64,000 bases of DNA from Segetibacter koreensis DSM 18137 (GCF_000374045.1 NZ_KB893322.1:80450-144449), one strand, 5' to 3'; positions 45,174 to 54,730 are shown, counted from the stretch's first letter. Made by a program: numbers and translations. The notes: generated by a model not told the origin, from the letters alone.

Positions 45174-46598
45174 ATGCTCACCCAAATTCAAACCCAAAAA
45201 CAGCAGTTGAAAATATTGCCTCAGCAAATTCAAATGCTGAACATTTTCCACCTAAATGTTTTAGAGTTAGATCAGCGTATACAGGATGAATTGGAAGAAA
45301 ATCCTTTGCTTGAGGTTAATGAAGAGGAAGAAACTGTGGCAGTTGAAAAATTTGCAAAAGAAAGCGTACAGGATTATGAGGATTGGGAAGAACACGGATA
45401 TGATGACGTGCCCGATTACAAAATGGAATACGAAAATTACTTCAACAGCGAAACTATTCCAAACGTTCCCATCAAGGCCTTTAGTGACTTTAGAGAATCT
45501 CTTAAAGAGCAGGTAAGATATATGGGCATTTCTGATAAAGAACTTCAACTTGCCGATTATATAATTGATTGCCTTAACTGCAACGGTTTTTTGTTACAAG
45601 ACCTTGAAGATATGGCAGATGATCTTTCTTTTAAACATGGCGTTATTGTTGAAACCGAAGATCTTCAAAAAGTCGTTCAAATAATTCATCAGCTCGACCC
45701 GGTAGGAGTAGGCGCAAAAAATACAAGAGAGTGCCTTTTGCTGCAGCTGCATCATATGGCGAAAAAAGGGCCTGATGTAAAAATGGCAATTAAACTGCTC
45801 GAAAATCATTATGCAGATCTTTCTCATCGCAATATGGAAAAGATAATGGAATCTCTTTCTATTGATGAGGAAGAACTGAAGATTATCTTACGCTTGCTGG
45901 CATCGCTTAAGCTTAAACCAATACTTGAAGAGTTCGAGGGAACGACTGTTAATAATAACATCATTCCCGATTTTATCTTAACAGTAGATGACGAGAGGGG
46001 CGACATAGAAGTAAACCTGTATAAGTCTCGATCTTCTTCTTTATACATCAACCAGTCTTTGATGGAGACTGTTCAGTTTGCAAGTGCTAATCGCGATAAA
46101 TCTGCAACTCAATACCTGAAAAGCAAGCTGAGTTCTGCGCAGTGGTTTGTAAATGCCATAAAGCAACGGGAAGGAACGATGATGCAGATAATGAAGGCAA
46201 TAGTTGATCTGCAAAGAGAATATTTTAAAACGGGAGAAGTTAGCCTGCTAAAACCTATGATCTTAAAAAACATTGCAGACAAAGTAGGTGTTGATATTTC
46301 GACCGTGTCACGGGTTACTTCAAATAAGTATGTTGACACGCCTTTCGGTATTATTCTTCTTAAAAATTTATTTACCGAAGGAATTATAAATAAAGAAGGG
46401 GAAGTTATCAGCAATCGCGTTATACAGTCGGCAATAGAAGGGGTAATTGAAAATGAAGATAAACTAAATCCATATACCGACCAGCAACTCGTCTCTATTT
46501 TAGCTAATAAGGGAATAAACGTAGCGAGAAGAACTATCGCCAAATACCGCGAGCAACTACAAATTCCAGTTGCACAATTAAGAAGAATGTGGGCTTAA
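45174..46598 (+). CDS. rpoN: RNA polymerase sigma-54 factor
   Basis: This sigma-54 factor of 474 residues has a glutamine-rich activator-interacting region I (QKQQLKILPQQIQMLNIF), an acidic region II, the core-binding domain (VGAKNTRECLLLQLH) and the C-terminal RpoN box ARRTIAKYREQLQIP, which reads the -24 promoter element. I choose ATG 45174 because region I normally begins within a few residues of the start. A TTG at 45132 would add 14 residues. The NtrC-type activator gene follows 37 nt downstream, which is an unusual and telling arrangement. Confidence 0.93.
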   Translation: MLTQIQTQKQQLKILPQQIQMLNIFHLNVLELDQRIQDELEENPLLEVNEEEETVAVEKFAKESVQDYEDWEEHGYDDVPDYKMEYENYFNSETIPNVPIKAFSDFRESLKEQVRYMGISDKELQLADYIIDCLNCNGFLLQDLEDMADDLSFKHGVIVETEDLQKVVQIIHQLDPVGVGAKNTRECLLLQLHHMAKKGPDVKMAIKLLENHYADLSHRNMEKIMESLSIDEEELKIILRLLASLKLKPILEEFEGTTVNNNIIPDFILTVDDERGDIEVNLYKSRSSSLYINQSLMETVQFASANRDKSATQYLKSKLSSAQWFVNAIKQREGTMMQIMKAIVDLQREYFKTGEVSLLKPMILKNIADKVGVDISTVSRVTSNKYVDTPFGIILLKNLFTEGIINKEGEVISNRVIQSAIEGVIENEDKLNPYTDQQLVSILANKGINVARRTIAKYREQLQIPVAQLRRMWA

Positions 46599-46635
46599 AT
46601 TTAAAAAGAATTAAATTTGTGTATTAAATTTCAAA

Positions 46636-48159
46636 ATGAGTAAAATTTTAGTAATTGACGATGATGTTGATATGTGTCTGCTCCTGAAGCGATTTTTAAC
46701 AAAAAACGGGTATGAAGTAACACTTGCACATAATGGAAAAAAAGCACTGGAAGAACTTGAGCAAAGTGAACCAGATCTTGTGCTTTGCGATTTCAGGCTC
46801 GAAGATATTGATGGAAAAGAACTATTAATAAAGATTAAGGAAAAATATCCACGAACGCCTGTTATAATAGTAACCGGGTACAGCGATATTAAGGTAGCTG
46901 TAGATGTAATGAAATTAGGGGCCTATGACTATGTAACGAAGCCCTTATTTCCAGACGAGATATTGCTGAGCATAAAAACAGCTTTACAAAAGACAGCTTC
47001 GCAACCTGAAATTGCGACCACAAGCGGTACAATATTAACAGCCGATGATGACCAGAAAAGCAATGGTCGGGGAAAAACGATTACATCAGGTCAATATATA
47101 TTTAGCGATAGTCCTGAATTTAAAAATATATTAAAACAGATAGATCTTGTATCACCTACTAACTACAGCATTCTTATTTATGGAGAAAGCGGAAGTGGTA
47201 AGGAAGCAATAGCGCAGGAAATACACAAACGAAGTAAGCGAAAAGATATGCCTTTCGTTGCCATAGACTGCGGTGCATTATCTAAAGAATTAGCAGGAAG
47301 TGAGCTGTTTGGCCACGAAAAGGGCTCTTTTACCGGTGCATTAAATCAAAAAATCGGAAGCTTTGAGATAGCCAACGGCGGTACCATTTTTCTTGATGAA
47401 GTTGCTAATTTAACCTACGACGTTCAGGTTGCGCTTTTGCGAGTAGTACAGGAAAGAAAAATGCGCAGAATAGGTGGTAATAAAGACATAGATCTTGATG
47501 TGCGTATTATTATTGCCAGTAATGAACGTCTGTTAGATTCTGCACGTAAAGGGAAATTCAGAGAGGACTTGTATCATCGTTTCAATGAGTTCAGTATCGA
47601 AGTACCTCCACTTCGAGAAAGGAAATATGATATAATGATTTTTGCAAAGCATTTTCTTAAGTTGACGAATGATGAATTGAATAAAAATATTAAAGGGTTC
47701 ACGCCGGAAGTTGAGGCTATATTTAAATCATATGTATGGCCAGGCAATTTAAGAGAATTGAAAAATGTAGTGAAAAGAGCCACTTTGCTTTGTGACAGCG
47801 ACTACATTATGCCTACTGTATTGCCTTTTGAAATCAGTAATTTTACAAAATTGCAATTTGGCGAAACTGTCGAAGAAGCTCCCTCTACTATTCAAACTAA
47901 GCAATACGAAGCTCCACCCCAGCCAGTCGAAAATACTTATGTGTCCCCAACTACCACAGAACAACCTTTTCCAAAACAGGTAGAAATAAATGAACACAGT
48001 CTGAAAGGGGCAAGTATTGATGCGGAGTATGAAATGATAGTAGAAGCTCTTAGAAAGGCAAATTATAATAAAAGCAAGGCTGCTAAAATATTAAATGTAG
48101 ATCGGAAGACATTGTATAATAAAATGAAACAATACAAGCAATTCAATAGCGATTTATAA
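46636..48159 (+). CDS. Sigma-54-dependent response regulator (NtrC family)
   Basis: This 507-residue activator has a receiver domain (Asp-52 in LCDFRLED), an AAA+ domain with Walker A GESGSGKE (183-190), the sigma-54-contacting loop GSFTGA (230-235; commonly GAFTGA), Walker B IFLDEVAN and sensor segment VPPLRERKYDI. A C-terminal Fis-type HTH completes it (NKSKAAKILNVDRKTLYNKM). It should open sigma-54 promoters after phosphorylation. It lies directly after rpoN. A terminator separates it from the following kinase gene. Confidence 0.93.
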   Translation: MSKILVIDDDVDMCLLLKRFLTKNGYEVTLAHNGKKALEELEQSEPDLVLCDFRLEDIDGKELLIKIKEKYPRTPVIIVTGYSDIKVAVDVMKLGAYDYVTKPLFPDEILLSIKTALQKTASQPEIATTSGTILTADDDQKSNGRGKTITSGQYIFSDSPEFKNILKQIDLVSPTNYSILIYGESGSGKEAIAQEIHKRSKRKDMPFVAIDCGALSKELAGSELFGHEKGSFTGALNQKIGSFEIANGGTIFLDEVANLTYDVQVALLRVVQERKMRRIGGNKDIDLDVRIIIASNERLLDSARKGKFREDLYHRFNEFSIEVPPLRERKYDIMIFAKHFLKLTNDELNKNIKGFTPEVEAIFKSYVWPGNLRELKNVVKRATLLCDSDYIMPTVLPFEISNFTKLQFGETVEEAPSTIQTKQYEAPPQPVENTYVSPTTTEQPFPKQVEINEHSLKGASIDAEYEMIVEALRKANYNKSKAAKILNVDRKTLYNKMKQYKQFNSDL

Positions 48160-48196
48160 GCCGGCTGCACGTAATTTTCACATATTACAATATATA

Positions 48197-48230
48197 AAAG
48201 GGTAGGTTAAACCTGCCCTTTTTTTATTTT
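48197..48230 (+). terminator. Rho-independent terminator
   Basis: AAAGGGTAGGT pairs with ACCTGCCCTTT (one G-T pair, 3-nt loop), followed by TTTTTATTTTT. It ends the rpoN and activator transcript. Confidence 0.85.
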
Positions 48231-48291
48231 TGTTATAAAACATGGAACAACAATTGAGGAAAAAGCGTTGTTGAATAAAACCAAAGACTAA

Positions 48292-49740
48292 ATGAATAAA
48301 CCAAATATAGGAAAGCGGATACTAATAGTTGATGATGATGAGGACGATTATTTTATTACTTCTGAATATATAAAAAACATTCCTGCAAATAATTTTACAG
48401 TCGATTGGTCATACAACTACAAAGATGCATTGCATAAGCTCACTTCTAATGATTATGATGTTTATTTTGTTGATTACAGGCTAGGTATAAAAACCGGAAT
48501 GGACCTGTTGACCGATGCAATTGCTCAAGGCTGCGAAGCGCCCATAATTTTATTAACTGGTAAAGGCACCCAGGAAATAGATGTGAAAGCTATGGAAAGC
48601 GGTGCGTACGATTATTTAATTAAATCAGAGCTAAATACCGAAAAATTAGAACGCTGTATCAGGTATTCGCTTGAAAGAGCATCATCTATAAAGGCATTAA
48701 AAGCCAACGAAAGAAGGTACCGAAGCATATTTGAAAAATCAAAAGATATTGTATTTATTACTTCCAATGATTTTAATATTGTAGATATAAATTATGCAGC
48801 CACTGAGTTGCTGGATTATGAATTGGACGAGCTTCTGCAAACAAACGTAACTTCTCTTTTTAAAAACCAGGGCGATAAATCTTATTTTACTGATTTCTTA
48901 AATGAGTTTGGCGAGTTTTACGATTATGAAGCAGACTTGTTGACTAAAAATAATGAGATTAAGAATTGTATTATTTCTGCATCAGTAGAGATAAACAATA
49001 ACGGAGAAAAATACGTTCAGGGAATTATACATGATAACACAAGCAGGAAGAAAGCAGAGAAGACTTCTTTACAGGCTGAGAAATTAGCAGCAACGGGTCG
49101 CCTGGTTCGAACCCTTGCGCATGAAGTAAGAAACCCTCTTAACAATATAAATCTTTCAATAGAGCAACTGATACAGCAGGCAAATGACGAAGATTCGAAA
49201 TTGTACCTGGACATTGTACAGCGAAATGGAAAACGAATTGGAGACCTTATAACAGAGCTTTTAAACTCATCAAGACTTTCTTCTCAAATCAGTCTTGAGA
49301 GAACTTCACTACAATCGGTAATGGATTTTGCTATTGCTGCCGCTTTAGATCGCATGACTTTAAAACATATTGCTTTAGAAGTCTCCTATCCCAAAAAAGA
49401 TTGCTTTTCTCTGCTTGATCCAGAAAAGATTAAGCTTGCATTTTTGAATATAATAATAAATGCAATCGAAGCAATGGAAGAAGACAAGGGTAGACTAAGT
49501 GTTGCAATACATACAACAGACGAGGAGCATATAGTAGAAATAACAGATAATGGCAGTGGGATCAGTGAAGAAAATATGCAGCGATTGTTCGAACCTTATT
49601 TTACCTCAAAAAGAAATGGTATGGGTTTAGGACTTGCGTCTACGCTAAATATTATACAATCTCACAATGCTCACATAGATGTAAAATCTGAATTAGGTAC
49701 AGGTACATCATTTATTATTGGCTTTAAAAAAGCTAGCTGA
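48292..49740 (+). CDS. Receiver-PAS-histidine kinase
   Basis: This 482-residue soluble protein has an N-terminal receiver (DDDEDD and Asp-61 in FVDYRLG), a PAS domain (about 140-255, RRYRSIFEKSKDIVFIT) and a kinase core with His-277 in LAHEVRNPLNNI, N box NIIINAIEAMEE, DNGSGI and GMGLGLAST. The LAHEVRNPL H box is like NtrB kinases that partner NtrC activators, and it follows the sigma-54 activator gene. That makes it the likely cognate kinase. It carries no membrane segment, so it senses a cytosolic signal or an upstream phosphorelay. Confidence 0.92.
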   Translation: MNKPNIGKRILIVDDDEDDYFITSEYIKNIPANNFTVDWSYNYKDALHKLTSNDYDVYFVDYRLGIKTGMDLLTDAIAQGCEAPIILLTGKGTQEIDVKAMESGAYDYLIKSELNTEKLERCIRYSLERASSIKALKANERRYRSIFEKSKDIVFITSNDFNIVDINYAATELLDYELDELLQTNVTSLFKNQGDKSYFTDFLNEFGEFYDYEADLLTKNNEIKNCIISASVEINNNGEKYVQGIIHDNTSRKKAEKTSLQAEKLAATGRLVRTLAHEVRNPLNNINLSIEQLIQQANDEDSKLYLDIVQRNGKRIGDLITELLNSSRLSSQISLERTSLQSVMDFAIAAALDRMTLKHIALEVSYPKKDCFSLLDPEKIKLAFLNIIINAIEAMEEDKGRLSVAIHTTDEEHIVEITDNGSGISEENMQRLFEPYFTSKRNGMGLGLASTLNIIQSHNAHIDVKSELGTGTSFIIGFKKAS

Positions 49741-49781
49741 TTATTCTAATATTTTTATTATCAGCACATAATATTTCACAA

Positions 49782-49820
49782 AAGAGGCTATCAACAATGA
49801 TAGCCTCTTCGTTTATAAGT
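49782..49820 (+). terminator. Rho-independent terminator
   Basis: AAGAGGCTATCA pairs with TGATAGCCTCTT (12 bp, ACAA loop), followed by a moderately T-rich tail. It lies 42 nt after the receiver-PAS-kinase gene. Confidence 0.75.
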
Positions 49821-50203
49821 TTTAAATAAAAATAGAATGGTTATGTTGCTAGTGTAATTTTCAAAATCCATAATTGTGAATGATCCTTCTATCATAGATG
49901 GCAGAAGCTACGTCTACTGAACTGTGCTATTTATTTTTAGTGGACTGTTACTGTCGCAGTAAAAATTGCTCCACTTAAATCTTCAATTTTTTCAGTAATA
50001 AGGTGTAGAACTTTATCATTCCATACAGATTTATTTTGAAATATCACTCCTAAAAGGGTAACTGATTTTTATTACCTAGGTTCAATTCTCTGTAGAATCC
50101 ATGCTACCGCTACTTACGCTATCGATAATAAAATTGGTTTAAAAAGTGAAAAGGCAATAAGTACACCTTTTCACCTTCAAAAAAGCTTATTTTACCTCAT
50201 ACT
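49821..50203. other. Intergenic region with a possible gene remnant
   Basis: A minus-strand stretch (about 49941 to 50066) stays open for about 40 codons and reads protein-like (LLGVIFQNKSVWNDKVL, then LITEKIEDLSGAIF) but has no ATG and is preceded by stops in frame. It may be the decayed end of a lost gene, or chance. The terminator of the next gene lies at 50141-50174. Confidence 0.3.
50141..50174 (-). terminator. Rho-independent terminator
   Basis: GTGAAAAGG at 50146-50154 pairs with CCTTTTCAC at 50166-50174 (11-nt loop). On the minus strand it is followed by TTTTTAAAC. It lies 30 nt downstream of the gene at 50204. Confidence 0.75.
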
Positions 50204-50710
50204 TTATTTTACGTTTAGACTTCCAAACTCGCCTTCATTTGGTTTCTCGCCTTTGGCAATGGCTTTAACTATATTAAAAAATACAACAAACTTGTTAGAA
50301 GAGCCATCCCAATAACTTGCTTCACTTGTATCTACTTTTAACAATGCCAAAGCAGGATCTTCCAGGCCTTTTGGAAACCAGGCCTTGACAACAGGAGACC
50401 AAAGTTCTTTCATTTTAGCCTTGTCATTTATTATTGAACATTTTCCCTTAACGTGTACATAAGTATTTTGACCGGGGTGTGAGTACATTAAATACACTGT
50501 ATTATCTTTTGACACTTCTTCAACTTTTCCGGAAAATTCATTTGTAAAAAACCACAAATTTCCGTCACTATCTACCTGTATTGTTTGCATGGGCCTGCTA
50601 CGAAGAGAGTAGTCTTCCTGAACTGTTGCAAACATGCAAATTTTTACTTCTTCAACCAGTTCGGTTAGTTTTCTAACTGCTTCCTGATTTTCTAAATGCT
50701 GTTGTACCAT
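50204..50710 (-). CDS. Pyridoxamine 5-phosphate oxidase-like protein (general stress protein 26 type)
   Basis: This 168-residue protein shows the split-barrel flavin-binding pattern of general stress protein 26-like members: ICMFATVQEDYSLRSRPM, VDSDGNLWFFTNEFSGKV, VYLMYSHPGQNTYVHVKG and ELWSPVVKAWFPKG. These proteins usually bind FMN, FAD or F420 and are stress-induced. A pyridoxine role is unlikely for this subgroup. It is transcribed alone, with its own terminator, beside other stress-type genes. Confidence 0.85.
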   Translation of the reverse strand: MVQQHLENQEAVRKLTELVEEVKICMFATVQEDYSLRSRPMQTIQVDSDGNLWFFTNEFSGKVEEVSKDNTVYLMYSHPGQNTYVHVKGKCSIINDKAKMKELWSPVVKAWFPKGLEDPALALLKVDTSEASYWDGSSNKFVVFFNIVKAIAKGEKPNEGEFGSLNVK

Positions 50711-50809
50711 AATCTTAAATATTTGTAATGAAAAAATCTAACTAAGTAAAAAACACCAAAAAGGAGTCAATTGTTATTCATTTCCTTTTAAAAAAATTAT
50801 CGGGATTTA

Positions 50810-51763
50810 TCAAGCAGTAGCTGCTTCATTATTTTTACCTGCAAGTTTAGCCGGAATCGTTTCTATTTCTTTTGCTTCCCTTTTTATTATAAAAACTGCC
50901 GTTTCGTTAGGAACAATTCCTCCTCCATACTCTAAGGCATACACTTTTGTAAATTCAGCGCCAAAGTAGAGAATAATAGAAGTATAATAGACCCAGGTTA
51001 AAATAATGATTACAGATGCTGCCGTGCCGTACGTTGCGCCAAGATTAGACCGGCCGAGATAGTAACCAATTCCTGCCTTACCAATTATAAATAAAATAGC
51101 AGTAAATCCTGCCCCAATCGCGGCATCTTTCCATTTAATTCTTCCGTCTGGTAAAACTTTGAAAATAATCGCGAATAAAACGGTTATAATTATTAGTATG
51201 ATAGTGAGATTAATGACATAAAAAATGTAAACAGTGGTATGCGGAAAATAGAGAGTAAGGCGATCACTAAGAACGTCTAACAAAGCACTGACGACTAATG
51301 AAACCAGTAATAAAAAACCGAGGCTTACAATAAGAGAAAAAGAAAGAAGCCTGTTTATTAAATATTTAATAATTCCTCTCTTAGGTTTAGCCCTTAAAGA
51401 CCATATGTAGTTTATTGAATCCTGTATCTCTGTAAAAATACCTGTCGCACCAATGAATAATACGACGGTTCCTATAATTGTTCCTAAAAAGCCCTTATTT
51501 GCGTGATGACTTTTTTTAATAATATCCTGTATCTGCACCGCCGCATCGCTGCCTAAGAGACCACTAATTTGGCCGTATAATTTTCCCTGCACCGCTTCGC
51601 GGCCATAAAAAATAGCTGATAATGATATGATAATAATTAAAAGGGGGCCTATAGAAAAAATGGTATAATAAGATAACGATGCACCAAGCTTCACACAGTT
51701 ATCCTGGCTGAAAGCGCTTGCAGTTCCTTTTATAACGTGAAAAAACTTTTTTAAAAATTTCAT
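50810..51763 (-). CDS. YihY/BrkB family inner-membrane protein
   Basis: This 317-residue protein has about six membrane helices. Family blocks: KLGASLSYYTIFSIGPLLIII near the N-terminus (ASLSYYTIF), FGRE-like FYGREAVQG, TGIFTEIQDSINYIW, and a last part with GATYGTAASVIIILTWVYYTS and FGAEFTKVYA. The YihY/BrkB family was once called ribonuclease BN; its function is uncertain, and transport has been proposed. The C-terminal 40 residues are hydrophilic. Confidence 0.88.
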   Translation of the reverse strand: MKFLKKFFHVIKGTASAFSQDNCVKLGASLSYYTIFSIGPLLIIIISLSAIFYGREAVQGKLYGQISGLLGSDAAVQIQDIIKKSHHANKGFLGTIIGTVVLFIGATGIFTEIQDSINYIWSLRAKPKRGIIKYLINRLLSFSLIVSLGFLLLVSLVVSALLDVLSDRLTLYFPHTTVYIFYVINLTIILIIITVLFAIIFKVLPDGRIKWKDAAIGAGFTAILFIIGKAGIGYYLGRSNLGATYGTAASVIIILTWVYYTSIILYFGAEFTKVYALEYGGGIVPNETAVFIIKREAKEIETIPAKLAGKNNEAATA

Positions 51764-51934
51764 GGTGTACGATTATAATATGTACAGTAAGTTCATGCCA
51801 ATGGATTATACTAAATGGTGGTGTGGATTTTTTTACTCGTCTATTTGCTTTTTAATCAATTATTTATAAATGATTAAAGCACTCTTTTCAAGTGGTAAGG
51901 TTTTTTGTATATTTATTACAATTAAATTTTTACT

Positions 51935-52081
51935 ATGAGAAGTCTGCTGTATATTATTGCTGTAATTTTAGTTATTGGGTGGCTATTGGGTGTCTTTGTG
52001 TACAGTGTATCAGGTCTAATCCATATACTGTTGGTACTGGCCGTTATAGCTTTGATATTAGGCCTTATTAGAAGAGCCTGA
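51935..52081 (+). CDS. lmo0937 family small membrane protein
   Basis: This 48-residue protein (MRSLLYIIAVILVIGWLLG, FVYSVSGLIHILLVLAVI, ALILGLIRRA) matches the lmo0937 family, with two membrane helices around a GWLLGVF-GLIHILL core. The function is unknown, and it is often found among stress genes. It begins with ATG at 51935 and is followed by a terminator at 52113-52139. Confidence 0.85.
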   Translation: MRSLLYIIAVILVIGWLLGVFVYSVSGLIHILLVLAVIALILGLIRRA

Positions 52082-52112
52082 TAAGTTCTAAAATTAGAAA
52101 TTATTTTTTAAT

Positions 52113-52139
52113 GCTACAGGTTAGTACCTGTAGCTTTTT
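52113..52139 (+). terminator. Rho-independent terminator
   Basis: GCTACAGGT pairs with ACCTGTAGC (9 bp, TAGT loop), followed by TTTTTA. It ends the lmo0937 family gene. Confidence 0.85.
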
Positions 52140-52160
52140 ATTGCCTGTAATATCGAGGCC

Positions 52161-54320
52161 ATGCCTTTTCACAAGACGAAAAAGAAACTTTCTACAATCA
52201 TCATTATTGCTGGTGTAATTACTATTGGCTTTTTTACAATATATAAAATAAAAAGAGACGATTTCCTTCACCACAAATTAAAAAATGTTGTAGCAGAGAA
52301 AAGCAATGAATTATATAAATTAAAGTATGATTCTCTTTCAGTAAATGAAGTTGAAGGTAATTTGTTCATTAAAAACTTCCACTTAAAAGGCGATACTTCA
52401 AGACAATTGAAGATGATTAATACGGGAGATACTAATGCTGCTAAGTTTCTTCTCGATATTTTTATCCCCGAATTAAAGGTTGTAAGTTTTAAGACAACTG
52501 CAGCTTTACTTTCAAAAGAATTGCGGTGTAAACAGGTTGTTATTTCTAATGCAAAGATCATCTGCTATTTATACCCGGGCTTACAAAAACCAGGAGATAC
52601 AAAAAAACAACAGCAGGAAATCTATAAACAAATACTTGGAAGCCTTCAGCTAATAAGGGTAGAAAACGTATCTGTAATAAACAGTGAAGTTATCGCCGAA
52701 GACTTTTATACAAAAGAAGTAAAGCTTCACACTCATAAAACAACTATCGGCCTTACCGATGTTGCCATCGACAGCACCTTTAACCAGGATACTACCCGCA
52801 CATTTTTTTGCAAAGAGATCAGGATGCAATCTCAACAAGTAACTTTAGGAGATAGAAAGAAAACAGCAGAAATTGCAAATGCGTCGTTCGACACAAGATC
52901 GAAAATTTTGGTTCTGGGAAAGTTTGAATATGGCACTTTTAAAACCAATGGTTATTTTAAAACTAAAATTGAGGGAATTTCGTTGCAAGGAATCTCATGG
53001 ACCGGACCGGTAGAAAATTCTGAGCTTACTATAGACAAGGCAGTTTTTCAAAAAGGAGAATTGGTTTTAGTAGATGATCATAGTAGCAACAAAAAGAATT
53101 CTTCTAAGGTAAATACCAAAATACTTACCGGCTGGATCAGCAAATTTTCTCTTCACAGCCTCCAATTAAAATCCTTTGCTTACGTCAGCAGCCAGGCTGG
53201 TTCAAACGACAAACCATTCAGAATAAAAAATAATTCGTTTTCGATAAAAAACATAAAAATAGACCGTACGACAGTACTTGATGAAAATCTCGTTAGCAGG
53301 GCTGAGGAAATCGTTATAAGCAACGATGAAATGCGTTTTATAACTCCAGATAAGTTATATGAATACCAGTTAAGAGGGGTAAAATTGAACTCTCTTACAA
53401 AAAATATTTTTATAAAAGAAGCCGCGATAATACCAGCATTTAATGAACGGGATTTTGCAAAAAAAGCACATTTTCAAACTGACAGGTTTGATATAGCAAT
53501 GCGCAATATTAATTGCAAAGAAGTTGATATACCAAAGTTGATAAAAGGGGAAATCAACATTGGCCTTATGACCAGCGTTGGTAATTCCGTTAAAGTCTTT
53601 CGTGATTTATCTTATCCTAAAGATACTGCGTCTAATGGTGGTCCTCAAAGAAATTTCCCTCACCAGCTAATTCACAAGTTCTCCGGAAAGATTAAGATAA
53701 ACAGGTTTATTGCCAACAAGTCTTATATAGAGTACAAAGAAAAAAATGCAGGAACAAATAGCGCAGGAAAAGTTCGTTTTTCTAACTCCTCTTTGTATCT
53801 CAACAACATTAGCAACTATTCAGTAAAAGTGGGTGAAAAAACCACTTGCGCATTTTCTACTATGTTTCTTGGTAAAGTTCCTGTTAAAGGAAATTTTACT
53901 TTTTATCTTGACGACTGGAAAAAAGGAAAGTTTTCAGTTTCGGCGGTTGTAAATAAAAGTTTTGATGTTACCATCATTAATGAGTTAACGGAACCGATGT
54001 CATTGATTAAAATTGAAAAAGGAGTGGTTAACTCTTTAAGATTTAAAATGACAGCAGATACAACATTAGCAAAGTCAAATTTGGTTTTTTTATACGAAGA
54101 TTTAAAATTGTCTTTCGTGAAAAAGAAAGGCAGTGAGTACAAGAATAAAAGTGTGTTTAGCTTTTTTGCAAACTTGATCATTAAAAACAATAATAAGCCC
54201 GGTGATGGCATGCGTCAGGCAAAAATTACGGTAAAGCATAAAAAGTTTTCATCATTCTTTAACTTCATCTGGTCTACCATGCTTACAGGAATTAAAGATA
54301 TTTCGATGCTTAAAATATAA
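52161..54320 (+). CDS. Large AsmA-like/DUF748-like envelope protein
   Basis: This 719-residue protein has an N-terminal membrane anchor (residues about 11-28, STIIIIAGVITIGFFTIY). It is followed by a long beta-rich part with repeating patterns such as VEGNLFIKNFHLKGD, VSVINSEVIAED, LNLSFLD-like strands and SLYLNNISNYSVKVG. Such anchored, all-beta proteins resemble AsmA/TamB relatives thought to bridge the periplasm and move lipids, but similarity here is weak. It is transcribed alone and ends in a bidirectional terminator. The function is otherwise unknown. Confidence 0.65.
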   Translation: MPFHKTKKKLSTIIIIAGVITIGFFTIYKIKRDDFLHHKLKNVVAEKSNELYKLKYDSLSVNEVEGNLFIKNFHLKGDTSRQLKMINTGDTNAAKFLLDIFIPELKVVSFKTTAALLSKELRCKQVVISNAKIICYLYPGLQKPGDTKKQQQEIYKQILGSLQLIRVENVSVINSEVIAEDFYTKEVKLHTHKTTIGLTDVAIDSTFNQDTTRTFFCKEIRMQSQQVTLGDRKKTAEIANASFDTRSKILVLGKFEYGTFKTNGYFKTKIEGISLQGISWTGPVENSELTIDKAVFQKGELVLVDDHSSNKKNSSKVNTKILTGWISKFSLHSLQLKSFAYVSSQAGSNDKPFRIKNNSFSIKNIKIDRTTVLDENLVSRAEEIVISNDEMRFITPDKLYEYQLRGVKLNSLTKNIFIKEAAIIPAFNERDFAKKAHFQTDRFDIAMRNINCKEVDIPKLIKGEINIGLMTSVGNSVKVFRDLSYPKDTASNGGPQRNFPHQLIHKFSGKIKINRFIANKSYIEYKEKNAGTNSAGKVRFSNSSLYLNNISNYSVKVGEKTTCAFSTMFLGKVPVKGNFTFYLDDWKKGKFSVSAVVNKSFDVTIINELTEPMSLIKIEKGVVNSLRFKMTADTTLAKSNLVFLYEDLKLSFVKKKGSEYKNKSVFSFFANLIIKNNNKPGDGMRQAKITVKHKKFSSFFNFIWSTMLTGIKDISMLKI

Positions 54321-54348
54321 AAAGCACCGCGAAAACGCAATGCTTTTT
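54319..54348. terminator. Bidirectional terminator between convergent genes
   Basis: AAAAAGCA pairs with TGCTTTTT, and GCG with CGC inside, with an AAAA loop. T runs lie on both sides. It separates the AsmA-like gene from the minus-strand gene at 54374. Confidence 0.75.
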
Positions 54349-54373
54349 ATATCAACTGCCGGGCAGTTAATCC

Positions 54374-54730
54374 TTACTTAGCTGTCTTTTTCTGAAAGCT
54401 TTCAACCTCGTTCATAAACTCTGAAAGTTTGCGGTCTGCATATGCTCCATAAGCATCTACCAGTGTACCTTTTAACCCGTCTGCGGTTTCGATAACATAC
54501 ATTATTGTATTATCATTAGGGTCAGACTGGCCTTCAAATCTGAAAAAATTGATTACGTTTATTTGTTCAGGCTGATATACTTTTTCGGTTTTCAAAGATT
54601 TTAATCCTTTGTCGGTAATTTTAAAATCGTCATCATAACCATCTAATACCATTTTGTTTGTCAACAACGCCAACGATTTCATATGAGGGATTTGGTCGTT
54701 ATTTTCCATAAAATCATTATTTTCTTCCAT
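54374..54730 (-). CDS. Conserved small Bacteroidota protein of unknown function
   Basis: This 118-residue cytosolic protein has a compact alpha/beta look: MKSLALLTNKMVLDGYDDDF, KITDKGLKSLKTEKVYQPEQ, VINFFRFEGQSDPNDNTIM and ADGLKGTLVDAYGAYAD. From memory, relatives in this phylum are sometimes labelled phosphoribosylpyrophosphate synthetase, but no PRPP-binding loop is visible, so I would not use that name. It sits with the PA2169-like gene (54871-55338) in a stress-type neighbourhood. Confidence 0.75.
   Translation of the reverse strand: MEENNDFMENNDQIPHMKSLALLTNKMVLDGYDDDFKITDKGLKSLKTEKVYQPEQINVINFFRFEGQSDPNDNTIMYVIETADGLKGTLVDAYGAYADRKLSEFMNEVESFQKKTAK

Noticed and set aside
45000..48300. 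Sigma-54 -24/-12 promoters near rpoN and the activator
   Set aside because: No GG-N10-GC element with convincing flanks was found by eye.
50075..50105. tRNA-like word GGTTCAATTC near 50079
   Set aside because: No acceptor stem or anticodon arm can be folded around it.
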